Origin: Cystobasidiopsis lactophilus
Taxonomy: Eukaryota > Basidiomycota > Agaricostilbomycetes > Agaricostilbales > Chionosphaeraceae
Assembly (NCBI GenBank): GCA_001599975.1
Contig: BCIO01000006.1
Location: forward strand, 1,545,587-1,609,586
DNA length: 64,000 nucleotides
Reading direction: 5' to 3'
Below the pieces are notes generated by a model that had not been told where the DNA came from, did not search any database, and saw nothing but the letters and a program-made list of their open reading frames with translations. The position numbers and the translations under genes were made by a program. Shown in pieces: positions 24,065 to 34,628 of the stretch (its first letter is position 1; every line of letters starts with the position of its first letter).

Positions 24065-25134
24065 TCAGAAAGCCTCGAACCTGGTCCTCTCCTGTTGATC
24101 CGTAGCTAGATTCTCTACAGTCCAGTTCCAGAGCTCCTCTTGCTTCGTGACGTCGTAAGACTCTGGAGAGGAGGGCTTGACGTTTTGGAGCAGCGTGTAC
24201 TGGCCGTCAAGCGGCTTGAGGTCCTTTGAGGCGACGTACTGCGCCAAAAGCTTTCCCGAAGCGGCTGGAGTGGAGACGACGGTGCCGGCCAAGCGGAAGA
24301 TCCAGAGCAGGTAGGGCAGGATGTGCTTCATGACCCACAATTGGGCCGGCGAAGCACCTTTGACAGAGAATTTCATGGTCAAGTCAGGCTTGGATGTCTC
24401 AAGTGCAGGAGGGAAGCTTTAAAAGAAACACACCTCGACCCAAGTTGCTGCCATTTCCAGGACACCAGCCCGGCTCGAACAAGAGCACGGTCCAGGTCGA
24501 CCCCGCCTTCGTCAACCTCTTGTGCAAAGCATAAGCGAAGAACATGGCGGCCAGCTTGGTGGTGGGGTAGCGGATCATGGGGTTGGCCAACTTTGGGTCG
24601 GTCGATTTGGCCGCAGCTTCGGGGGTGGTCCAGTGAGGCTGGCCGGGAGCCATGGGCGCTTTGGGGTCGATCATGGCCGTGGTGATGAAGATGATCTTGC
24701 ACTTTGGAGCGAGCAAATTGTTGTCCCTGAGCAAGAAGAAGAGCAGGGCATGATAGAGGTGGTTGACGGCAAAGGCGGTTTCGATGCCTTCTGCATTGAA
24801 GGTCGCTGGCGTACCACCATGGAGACCGGCATTGAGGATGAAGGAGTCGATGGGCCCGTGCTGAAAGTTTGAGACGAAGGAGCGGACAGATTGTGCGCTG
24901 GTGAGGTCGAGCTCGGCCTGAACCACGTTGGGTGGCAAGGGCTCTAGAGCTTTGGTCTGCGTGCGCCACTCCTTCAGCATTCTTTTGGCGTGGGAAGTAA
25001 AGCGAAAGGACGCTCACTCGACTGGCAGAAACAACCACAGTGGCAGAATCCGAAGCGAGCTCCTTGACAGTGGCGAGCCCAATGCCGCTTGAACCGCCCG
25101 TCAAGAGCACAACCCGATTGTGAGCAGTGGACAT
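24065..25134 (-). CDS. Short-chain dehydrogenase/reductase
   Basis: ATG 25134 (MSTAHNRVVLLTGGSSGIGL) carries the TGxxxGIG cofactor motif at its very start. After one intron come DLTSAQSVRSFVSNF, the FILNAGLHGG block (NAG motif), IIFITTAM, and the catalytic YPTTK (YxxxK). FEPGWCPGNGSNLGR is the substrate-loop region. A second intron (about 24375-24430) leads to a hydrophobic C-terminal part (VMKHILPYLLWIFRLAGTVV), ending ERTRFEAF at 24065. WW-domain-oxidoreductase-like or retinol-dehydrogenase-like SDRs have this shape; the substrate is unknown. Confidence 0.78.
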
Positions 25135-25525
25135 GCTTGAAATGGCGGTGAAGGATTGAGAGTCAAGGTTGCCGAGAGGCCTCATCATCCCCGAGAAGCC
25201 TCAGTGCCGCTCATTGACCATGCCCGAAGCCGTGCAGATCCAGGCTTAAGGGCCGCTGATAGGAGCGCCTATTACCGAATCCGACTCCAACAATAGATTT
25301 TGAGCAGATATCTGAAGAAAATTGGGCCAGAGTCAGCAAGTGGCGTTCGCGTGCGATTCATGCGCAGGCAGTGGCCGGAAGGGCAAAGCGCATTCCGAGG
25401 CGGTCGACAGCGCTCCAGGCCGCATCAAAGCACCACAATGAACCATCTGTAGCAACCAGCAAGCGGCCGAGCGAGGCCAAGAGGGTTCGGCGGCCTTTGT
25501 TTTGCTTCCACCAACCAGGAAAACA

Positions 25526-26443
25526 ATGCGTCCGATCTGGCCCCAGCGACTGGCCCTGCCTCTGCGGCAGCAGGCCCTGCACTCGACGCCGTACCTGGCG
25601 CAGTACCACTTTGACACGCAGGCGCTCGTGTCCAAGCTCGAGGCCGAGGGCTTGACGAGGGAGCAGGCGGTGGGCGTGATGACCGCGCTGGAGGACGTGG
25701 TGCAGGAGAGCGTGCGCAACATGGTCGCCAACCTGGTGACGCGCCCAGAGCAGGAGAAGGTGTGTAGTCACTGGACCTGGTTGCGAGCGGGATACTGATC
25801 TTGGGGGCACGGCAGCATCAATACACCCAAAAGGTCGACTTTGCCAAGGTGGGCCGCTTCGTCTCCCTCGGATCAGTGCTTGGACCAGTGCTGATACCGT
25901 TGTATGTGTCCCCACAGCTCAAGTCGGAAGTGACGCTGGTCGAGAAGCAGGACTACGGCCTGCTGAAGACGGAGAACGAGCGGCTCCTGTCCGATGTCGA
26001 GAAGCTCAAGCAGCGCCTGCGCGAGGAGATCTCCCGCACCTCGGCCGGCGTCCGCCTCGACCTCAACCTCGAGAAAGGCCGCATCAGGGACGAACTCAAC
26101 GCCAGGGAACTCAAGATCCGCGAGGTGGACACCCGGATAGAGGTGCGTGCTGGCATGCCTTTAACCGAGCTGCACTTCGTAGCTGAACAACACCGGCGTC
26201 CACACAGACGGAGATCTCGAACCTGAGGGCCACGATGGAGACCGTCAAGTTCAACATTTTGCAGTGAGCGATCACCACTACGCGGCCTGCTTGCCTGTTC
26301 TCACTTAGCTTGCCCAGGTACATCGTCGGCTCTCTGACTGGCACTGGAGCACTGCTACTAGGTGCGCTTGTCTCTGTCCATAAGCCCGATAAGCTGGTTG
26401 CTGAGAGCAATGCCGTCCAGCCTATCTACGAATGTTCAAGTAG
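25526..26443 (+). CDS. DUF1640/CCDC90-family mitochondrial protein (Fmp32-like)
   Basis: ATG 25526 starts a basic, hydroxylated leader (MRPIWPQRLALPLRQQALHS) that looks like a mitochondrial presequence. YHFDTQALVSKLEAEGLTRE and QAVGVMTALEDVVQESV form the conserved head of the DUF1640 family (human MCUR1/CCDC90B, yeast Fmp32). A long coiled coil follows (LLKTENERLLSDVEKLKQRL), then EISNLRATMETVKFNILQYI and a C-terminal membrane span (VGSLTGTGALLLAYLRMFK), stop 26441-26443. Five exons, all rejoining in frame. Family members sit in the inner membrane and affect cytochrome oxidase assembly or calcium uptake. Confidence 0.85.
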
Positions 26444-27388
26444 CAGACTGGCGCCGGATAGCCTGGCATGGATGGCCTGCTATTCCAGACAGCCTTTCAT
26501 CAGGGTTCGTTGCTGTTATACTTCATCCCCATGGAATTGCTTCAAAGCAGCAAGAACAGGCAGCACTCCACCAGACCAGCCCTCGCCACCGCTCGCCCTG
26601 AACGAAGCGCTCCGTTCTCAACAGCAAGGCATTGTCGTCAGGTAAGCGTCTCGCTGGCACCTCTCTTGGAGCCACCAAGCTGATCCATCAGCATGCAGGG
26701 CGGGTGGCGACTTCGACTTCCGGCCACACCCGGGTGGCGTCCGCGCTGGGACCTCTCCTCACTACGGGCCTGCAAGCTTCGTGATTGGAAGTCGGTCCTA
26801 AGCTGCCACTCCTGAGGGGAAACGATGTATAGAAGGTGTTCAGGTTCTCGTCTTTCACCACTCCCATGTAATTTTCGCTTGACGCGCAAAGCTCATTGTT
26901 CCTTTGCGTTTGCCGCCTTGAGCCTGGACTGTTGGTGAGTCCATAGCGCCCGGTATGCGCATACGCAGCTGAGTATGTGGAGTAGAGTGACGACAGCTTC
27001 TGGCTTTTGTTTTGGTTTTGATTTGCCACTTCCCTCCCGCGGAGTTTCTCTCTCTCCGCATCAGCGAAGGTGTTTGCCTCAACTGGTCGTATTCACTATG
27101 GCATAAGCATTCAACATGTCCCGTTGCCGAATGAGGGTGCCTAACCGAAAGGAGGAAGAGCCATCTAACATGTTCTGAACGCGCCCTCCCCCGAACCTCC
27201 TCCCAACGCCCATTTTCTTGCTCTGGAACAACCAGCGTTTTCCTTGGCTCTCATTGCGGCAGTCTCCAGAAAAGCCCGGCCCTGCTAAGCTGCAGGTTCA
27301 AAAGCGACTCTGTTGTTGCAATCGCGGCGTTGACTCATAAGCTCACTGCCTGAGCTGACATTTGCCCATCTAATTCAGAACGCCTGGC
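26444..27388. other. Intergenic region, 945 bp, no gene seen
   Basis: Both strands have only short frames without domain or splice support. The right half should hold the promoter and leader of the gene at 27389. No tRNA-like or repeat structure was found. Confidence 0.45.
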
Positions 27389-28819
27389 ATGCCTGGCTTC
27401 ATTCGTGTCGGCCACGACGTGGATTTGCAGTTCCTGCTGCGCCAAGCTCAGTTGGCATGGCCTTGGGCCTTTCCTCCATATGAGGGAGCCTTCAACTCCA
27501 AGCTCTATTTCGACATGCACTATCCGTCATTCGCGATGGTAGAAAGTAAGCCAAGTTAGCTCTAAGTCGTTTGTTCAAAAGCAACCTGACCAGCGGAGCT
27601 GATCAGTCATCGGAAACGCGGAAAACGTTGAGCAGAAGCTAGAGAGCACGGCTCGCCACATGCAAGGCGGTGGCCATATTGAAGACGTCGCCTATGTCAG
27701 CATGTTTAAGGAACCTCACATCAAGTTGCTCTTTAAGCACTCTCGAGGGCTTCCAGACTACGGCATTTATCTTCAGAAGGACCTAGATCTTCGAATGACG
27801 CCAGGCAAGACTTGGGAGTACGAGACAAACCCGCCTCCGACGTATCATGACCTCAAGACCATTCGGGGGAAGATGCTTGACCAGTTGGTCTGGGCCTTGT
27901 ATTGCTGGCAAGAAAAGCTCAAGATCAGGAAGCAAGTGTATGAAGGCTGGAAACGAGTCACAGCTCAAGGCAAGAAAGTGGAGTTTCAGTGGACGGAGCG
28001 CAACAAGAAGAACGGCAAGAATTCTTACCACCTGACCCAAATCACCACGAACATGGTGAATAAGTATCAGTGGGCCAAACCTGAGCTCAATCCAGACAAC
28101 TACAAGTACCGCAAAGAAGATCCTGGCTTTCCCTTGCCCGAGGAGTGGCAGCCATACGTCGAGCACTACTTCGTCCCAACACCCGCTGGTGCTGATTTGC
28201 GACGCGAGACGGACTGGATGGAGACACAACGCAACCTCGTCGTCGCTGGCGAACCGCTTCACGATTGGTTGTCCGTCGACTGGATCCGCTACCCAGAAGC
28301 CTGCCTTCCGATGTTCTTCTTAGCTATGGAGATGGACATCAATCTGCCAGTGAAACCTGACGGAGTGAAACCTGACGGAAAGCAGGGTAATGCCGCGAAG
28401 GATGCGGCCGAACTGAAGAGGATCGCAGAAGTGCAAAAGAGGATGCAAGAGGAGCCGACGGCACCCGCAATTCAACGCGCAGGAACCAAAGTGAGCAGCA
28501 AGGGTACTGGATTCTGCACCTGGGCTGTCATGTCACCTTTCGCCATGGGGCTTCTGGCGCTTCACCAGTGGGAGATCATTGGCAAGCTTCGCTGTGAGCC
28601 GCATTTGGTTCGGACCAGACATCGCATACTTAAGGCACTCTAGGCTGGCATTTGTCACTGTCGGGCGAAGCCAAGGGCGAGTACTACGAGAAAGAAAAAT
28701 ACATCAAGCCTTGGCGACAGTATCTTGACAAGCTGGTGATGACGCGCGGTCGCTATTGGGTGCCCCCCAGCGAGCGCCAGCGAAAATATGCTCCCATCAC
28801 GCTCGCAGTCGGAAGTTGA
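27389..28819 (+). CDS. Unrecognised protein, aromatic- and charge-rich
   Basis: Three exons. ATG 27389 gives MPGFIRVGHDVDLQFLLRQA, with an intron after FAMVE. The long middle exon is rich in Trp, Tyr and Lys (GKTWEYETNPPPTYHDLKTI; LDQLVWALYCWQEKLKIRKQ; VEHYFVPTPAGADL; GEPLHDWLSVDWIRYPEA). An intron at about 28593-28641 joins KLRC to WHLSLSGEAKGEYYEKEKYI, and the end is WRQYLDKLVMTRGRYWVPP ... LAVGS, stop 28817-28819. Total about 440 residues. A 15-bp tandem duplication at 28350-28379 encodes VKPDG twice. There is no signal peptide or clear membrane span, and no family was recognised. Confidence 0.62.
28350..28379 (+). repeat. 15-bp tandem duplication inside a CDS
   Basis: The unit gtgaaacctgacgga occurs twice in direct succession and encodes VKPDG-VKPDG in the unrecognised protein. 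The copies are identical, so the duplication is recent or constrained. Confidence 0.8.
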
Positions 28820-29207
28820 AGGAGCAGCGCTCAAATGAATGCGGCAGGAGGACAGCGACAAGCTCGGCCTTAAGCAGTTTCTCTCCGTGCCGATTGCCCT
28901 CTTGTTTGCCACTTGTAGCAGTGCCTTGAAATCAATACACGTTCGGTTCCGTAAGATGTAGCAGGTGAGAAGATGTCGATCAGGCAAGCAAAGCAGAACT
29001 TTCTGTGGACTGGGTTCTGTTGATGCCCTGCGGTGGCGAATAGAACGACCTTGTGGATAAAACCAGTCTACCTGGTTGTTGACGCAGCGGGCACTGTTTT
29101 TACAGAACACACACGATCGTCTAGCATCAGAAGAAGAAGCAAGGCAGAAGACGTGGCCAGCAAACAAGCGTCACTCCCCAAATTTCTTTCAACCCCCGCG
29201 CACCATC

Positions 29208-31356
29208 ATGTCTGAAGGATCAAGCCAGCCTTTGGACACGTCCGAGCCGGACGCCAAGCGGCCCAAACTGGAAGCCAAAGATCCCACGTCGCCAACCGAG
29301 TCCAGAGCAAGCGGCCGGGGCGGCGGACGAGGGCAGTCTCGAGGCGGCCGCGGAGGAGGAGGAGGGCGAGGCAGAGGCAGGGGCCGGAGCGAGTACAAGG
29401 GCAACAAGCGGGTCTCGACCAGGCCTGACACTTGGAACGGCGCAGAGCAGCAAAGCGCAGGAGCCAGCAGCCACGCTGGGGCGGCCGAGGGAGGCGAAAA
29501 GGCTGAGCGTCTGCCCAAGCGCAAAGTCGCTTTGCTCGTGGGTTACTGCGGCACTGGCTTGTTTGGCTCGCAGATGTGAGTGTCTCTTCACTATGTGTAT
29601 GGTGTTGCAAGCTCAATCAGGCGCAAATCAAAGCAACCCGGACGTCAAAACGGTCGAGGGCGAAATCTTTGAAGCTTTGGTCAAAGCTGGCTGCGTCTCC
29701 GCTGACAACTCTGACAACCCGTCAAAGGCAGGTCTTGCTCCTAGTCAATACACTTGTTGATTGGGCATTAATTTTGTTGGGCAACACTGCAGGTCAGCTT
29801 GGCCCGGTGTGCGAGAACAGATGCCGGCGTGCATGCGGCCATCAACATTTTGACCATCAAGCTCATTCTCGCTCCGCCTAGCCTGGCCGAGCCGCACACG
29901 CTCGAGAGGCTGGCCGACCACATCAACAGCTTCCTGGTGCCCACGCTCCGCGTTTGGTCCGTCATCCGCGTCCAGGGCTCCTTCAACCCCAGAGGCTCTT
30001 GCGACTCGAGATGCTACGACTACCTCATGCCCACCTACGTCTTCCTCCCGCCCAAACCTAGAACACCTATGGCGATCCGACTGGAGGAAGCCGGCCTACA
30101 AGTCAACAACTCAGATCCGGTCGCGGAGGATGACCCTTTAGACATTGGTGGGTCGATGGCATCTCACGTATTGATCGCCTGATTGATTCTTGGTGTCTTT
30201 CAACTCACAGCTACGACTCCTGCCGGTCGCTTTTGGGCGGTGGCATCGCGCATCCTGCCGCCACCCAAGTCCAAGCCAAAAACCGAAACGCTAGTCGAAG
30301 GGGGCGACGAGGCTCCAGCTAAATCAAATGAAGCGCCTGTCACCGACACGGCTGCGAGTGGCGAGGGAGAAGTCGCACCGGAAGAGAGCATGTTCCGGCA
30401 GGAGATGGCGTTGAAGCGGAAGTGGCGCCTCGGTTCGTCGCCCGAAGTGCACGAGGCCATCAGGGCAGCGGCCAAGATGTACCACGGCAACCACAACTTT
30501 CACAACTTCACCGTCGGCCAGGCCTTCCAAGATCGCTCCTCGACAAGGAACATGAAGGGCTTGACTGTGCGTCCTTCTTTTCTCGGGCCTCTTGTCGAGC
30601 CGATTTTTGATTCGTCGTGCAACTCAGGTCGGAGAGCCGTTCGTCGTGGGCGACAGCGAATGGATCTCGGTCAAGGTCCACGGCCAATCCTTCATGCTCC
30701 ACCAAATTGTGCGGATGACCCCTTCCCTTCAGGTTGCCTAAATCTTAGGCGGAATCTTCTTCGCACAGCGCAAGATGATGGGCATGCTGGTCCTGGTCGT
30801 TCGAAGCGGCGCCTCGCCCTCCATCATCCCCGAAACCTTCGGCCCGCAGCGCATCCACGTCCCCAAGTCGCCCTCTCTAGGTCTCTTGCTGGAGCACCCC
30901 AACTTTGAGATGTACAACAAACGAGTGATCGAGCACAACCAGCGCCTCGACTCGTCCAAGTCCGCCGCCACCGCCACAAACGAGGATGAGGGGCTCAAGC
31001 GGGACACGCTCGAGTACTCCGACGAGCTCAACGCCCGCATCGACCTCTTCAAGCAAGAGCACATCTACGACAAGGTGTATGCTGCGGAGCTCCAGTCCCA
31101 TGCGTAAGCTGCCCTCCTTCTAAACTGTGCACTTCGGTTCATCTGCTTTTCAAACGCTTGCAGCTACGCCAAGTTCCTCAACCTGCTCGACCTCTATCCT
31201 GGCCCTGATTTCGGCTATCTCAATGAGAAGGGCATCATCCCGTCAAGCTGCGTCTTCATCAACGGCAAGATCCCCGGCAGACAGGCCCTGGGGCTCAAGG
31301 TGGACGACGACGAGGGCGAGGACCAAGTCGTTCCCGCAGGCATGGACGACGGCTAA
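29208..31356 (+). CDS. PUS1: tRNA pseudouridine synthase Pus1 with RGG-rich N-terminus
   Basis: Converts uridines to pseudouridine in tRNA and some other RNAs; TruA/Pus1 family, nuclear. ATG 29208 begins MSEGSSQPLDTSEPDAKRPK, then an RGG/GRG-rich stretch of about 30 residues (an RNA-binding type tail). KRKVALLVGYCGTGLFGSQ is the first TruA block. VSLARCARTDAGVHAAINIL contains the catalytic Asp in RTDAGVHA. MYHGNHNFHNFT, VKVHGQSFMLHQIRKMMGML and KEHIYDK-like helices complete the fold. The end is VVPAGMDDG, stop 31354-31356. About seven introns; the one at about 30567-30627 joins MKGLTV to GEPFVVGDSEW. Confidence 0.86.
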
Positions 31357-31506
31357 TTATCCACTTGTACTCTCGAGCAAGCTGCTGTAATCTCGTCTTA
31401 ACTATTTGCTGCACCCACAAATGGCAGAGTTCGAGCGATGACTCCGCCGCGCGGTGGCTGCAAACAGCCTGCGAAGGGTTTCTCATCGACGTCGACGTTC
31501 TGCAAG

Positions 31507-32794
31507 ATGAACTCAGAGCACGCTGCTGGTCTTGATAGACCCATCGAAATCAATATCAAATTGGCACCTGGCGCCAGCGCGGAACCCTTTCTCCTTCTGC
31601 CTACAGTCGCCCTTCTTGCTATGGAGGCCGCGCTCCCTGAGGGCTTTCTCAATGTCGGCTTTCTCACCCACACGATGGTTTGCATCACTGGCCAGAAAGG
31701 AGTGCTTGTTCCCATGTATCCCAGCTCGCACCAACTGCGCCTTGAACTCCACCTGCCTCTGCGCGAATTGGCTGCGACATGCTCGTCCCTCCGATGCGAC
31801 ATCCCAGACACAGCGGTCAAAGCGCTACCGATCACCATCATTCCAGCTAGCGAACTCACCAAGGCGGGCTCAGCGTCATACTCCGAATCGTCAAGCTCGT
31901 CTGGCGGATCGGGAAGATTGAGCGACCCGGTATCAGCTATCTCGCTAAGTGAGCTCCGGAACGAGGGGTTGGACACTGGCGACAACCTGCCGTGGGTGTT
32001 TGAAGGAGAGGCCTTGGCCAAGAGTACGCGGCAAAAGCAACTTCGAGAGTTGGTTGTCACGAGGGACGGCGATTGCCGTGTGTCAAAGCGGCCTGCGTTT
32101 GAGTCGGATGCTGCCCACCTCATAAAAGACTCTAATCCTGATATAGTGAGCGGCTTCCCGGGTTTGAACTTCCACGCGACTCACGACGAAACAGAATCTC
32201 ATCCATGTCGTGGCGACGCGACAGCACCTCTATCCCAATTCCACAATGACGCTGCGCTCATTGTCCAAAGGAGTAAACCGACCAAAACCCTTCCCGCCTT
32301 CAACGATTGGGACTGACAGTCGAGCCAGGTCTTTGACCCGAGGGCGGCCCTGCTCATTCAATCAACCTTGCAGAAGCACTACCTCGATAACAACATCATG
32401 TCGATCTACCAGGTGCGTCATCCCTCTTGACTTTTGCGCCTCCGCTTCTGATTGTGTTCAGCTACCCAACGTCACAATCGAGGGCAACGATCAGCTAGCG
32501 GGCGCCTCTTCCTGCCGCGGTGTCCTACTGCCTCTCAACAATCTCGCCCTCACTTGCCTGACTGAGACCTATATTTTCAAGTCCCGCCCGCCAGCCGAGC
32601 TACTGGGCCACCTCTTCGGCCTGGAACCGGGCGTCGAAGAGCCTTTGCCCTTGCTTATCGATTGGTTCCATGGCAGCCGCATGCTGTCTCATTTCGGGTC
32701 ATTGCAGGCGAAAGATTTCGTTCGACAGTCGCCGATGGTCTACACCATCAACGCGTGGGCTGACAAGAAGACGGCTCGAAAGAGGACCAGGTAA
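31507..32794 (+). CDS. HNH_2-type protein, copy A (probably degenerate active site)
   Basis: ATG 31507 (MNSEHAAGLDRPIEINIKLA) was chosen because the same start is kept in copy B; ATG 31438 is an alternative. The N-terminal half is conserved between copies (LLLPTVALLAMEAALPEG). The C-terminal half matches fungal HNH_2 proteins: LVVTRDGDCRVSKRPAFESD-AAHLIKDSNPDI, intron, LIHVVATRQHLYPN-STMTLRSLSKGVFDPRAA. The first His (AAHL) is present, but the H before xxFD is replaced by Lys. Three introns (about 32145-32193, 32271-32329, 32413-32461) restore the frame through SRMLSHFGSLQAKDFVRQS to the stop at 32794. The function is not known in fungi. Confidence 0.68.
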
Positions 32795-33108
32795 GAGCGG
32801 CGGTTCTCCCGTCGACATGATCAAGCGGTCGCCAGCGTAAGCAAAATGATGGCCAAGATCGTGTGCACAGTGCGGTGGCGAAGGAGCACTGAAGGAGCAC
32901 TTGGACTTGGGAAATACATGTCGCTTGTTTTCCTTTCTTTCCAGCAATTCGTCGAATCCGTTTCGGGTCCAAGTCCTAGCATCTTGAATGCCAATGTTAT
33001 AGCTGTTGGCTGCACTCGCTTTCGAGACCACAATCGGCCAAACTCGAACGTTGGCTCCGCCGGGCGGTGGCTGCGAAGGGTTTCTCATCGACGTCGACGT
33101 TCTGCAAG

Positions 33109-34406
33109 ATGAACCCAGAGCACGCTGCTGGTCTTGATAGGCCCATCGAAGTCAATATCAAATTGTCCCCTGGCGCCAGCGCGGAGCCCTTTCTCCTTCT
33201 GCCTACAGTCGCCCTTCTTGCTATGGAGGCCGCGCTCCCTGAGGGCTCTCTCAACGTCGGTTTTCTCACCCACACGATGGTTTGCATCACTGGCCAGAAG
33301 GGGACTCTTGTGCCGATGTATCCCGACTCGCAGCAGCAGCGCCCCTTCCAACTGGAGCTGCCTCTCCGCGAACTAGTCGCGACGTGCGCATCGCTTCGAT
33401 ACGACATCCCGGAGACAGCGATTGAAGCTCTACCCATCACCATCATCCCAGCTAGCGAGCTCACCAAAGCAGGATCTGCTTCATGTTCTGGATCTTCAAG
33501 CTCCTCCGCCGAGTCTGGGTCAGCAGTCTCGCTCGGTGAACTTTGGAGCGAGGGCCTAGATACGGGAGACAAGCTGCCATGGGTCTTTCAAGATGAAAAG
33601 CTGTCAAAGTCCACCCGACAGAAACGTCTCTGGGATGCGGTGGTTCCAAGGGATAAGATGTGCCGGGCGACGCAGAATCCTGCGGACCATTCGAAGGCTG
33701 CCCACCTTATCAAGAAGAGCAATCCCGACATAGTCAGTCTCGCTCTCTTGCCATTGTGGGGCATGGGCTAAAACAGACACCAGAATTTGATTCACGTTGT
33801 GGCCACTCGTGGCAAACTTTATCCTGCGTTGGACTTGGAACTTCGCTCTTTGTCAAAAGGGGTAGGCCCTTCTCATTCTGATGCTACAGTACCTCCTGGT
33901 GGGTCTGATTGTCGCAATACAGCTGTTTGATGAACGGGTCGCTCTCCTCCTGCATGCTCCTTTACTCCGATACGAGCTTGACACCAATCGCATGTCCATC
34001 TACCAAGTTGATCCTAGCTATGAATTAGTCTTTTGCAAGTTGGCTGAATCGTTTAGAGCAGACGCCCAATATTACACTACCCGATAGCCAGAGTTCTTCT
34101 TGCGCCTGGCTTTTGCCTCTCAATAGCCGAGCGCTCGAGTATCTTTCCGAGAATTACATCTACAAGTCAAAACCACCGACTCCACTGCTTGTGCAATCCT
34201 TTGGTCTCGAAGCGGGCAGGAACGAACCTCTGCCATTGTTGTTCGACTGGTTTCATGGCAGCAAGATGTTGTCCCACTTCGGTACACCAGAAGCCAAAAG
34301 CTTTGCCACTTCGTCACCCATGGTGTACTCGGTAAAGCGATACCTGCAAAAGACGGAAGAGAAGCAGATGAAGGCAGTGACCGGGAGAAGCGGCTCGCCC
34401 ATATGA
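33109..34406 (+). CDS. HNH_2-type protein, copy B (degenerate active site)
   Basis: Tandem paralogue of copy A, offset by 1,602 bp at the start codon. The first ~200 bp of coding sequence are nearly identical at DNA level, and identity falls towards the 3' end. The order is the same: MNPEHAAGLDRPIEVNIKLS, LLLPTVALLAMEAALPEG, Ser-rich linker, AVVPRDKMCRATQNPADHS-KAAHLIKKSNPDI, HVVATRGKLYPALDLELRS-LSKGLFDERVALL. Here the Asn position is also changed (PALD in place of PNST). Introns at about 33734-33787, 33862-33920 and 34010-34065 give one frame to the stop at 34406. Both copies are intact as proteins but probably not as nucleases. Confidence 0.66.
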
Positions 34407-34628
34407 CAGAGCGAGTCAAGCACGCGTTGATCTAGGCGAAGGGCACAGACGAGCCTTCTTACTCTCGAGTGCCGAGAGACGTCTTCTTTCATCCCTTTTC
34501 GTCTCATGACGATATCCGTTGTTCGGTGGGCATTCGTCCCTGCGATTTGCAACTTTGATGGGCCCATATATACAAAGCGATTCTCGCGCTATGCCAAATC
34601 CAAGCACCTCCCGCTCACATAAAGACAA

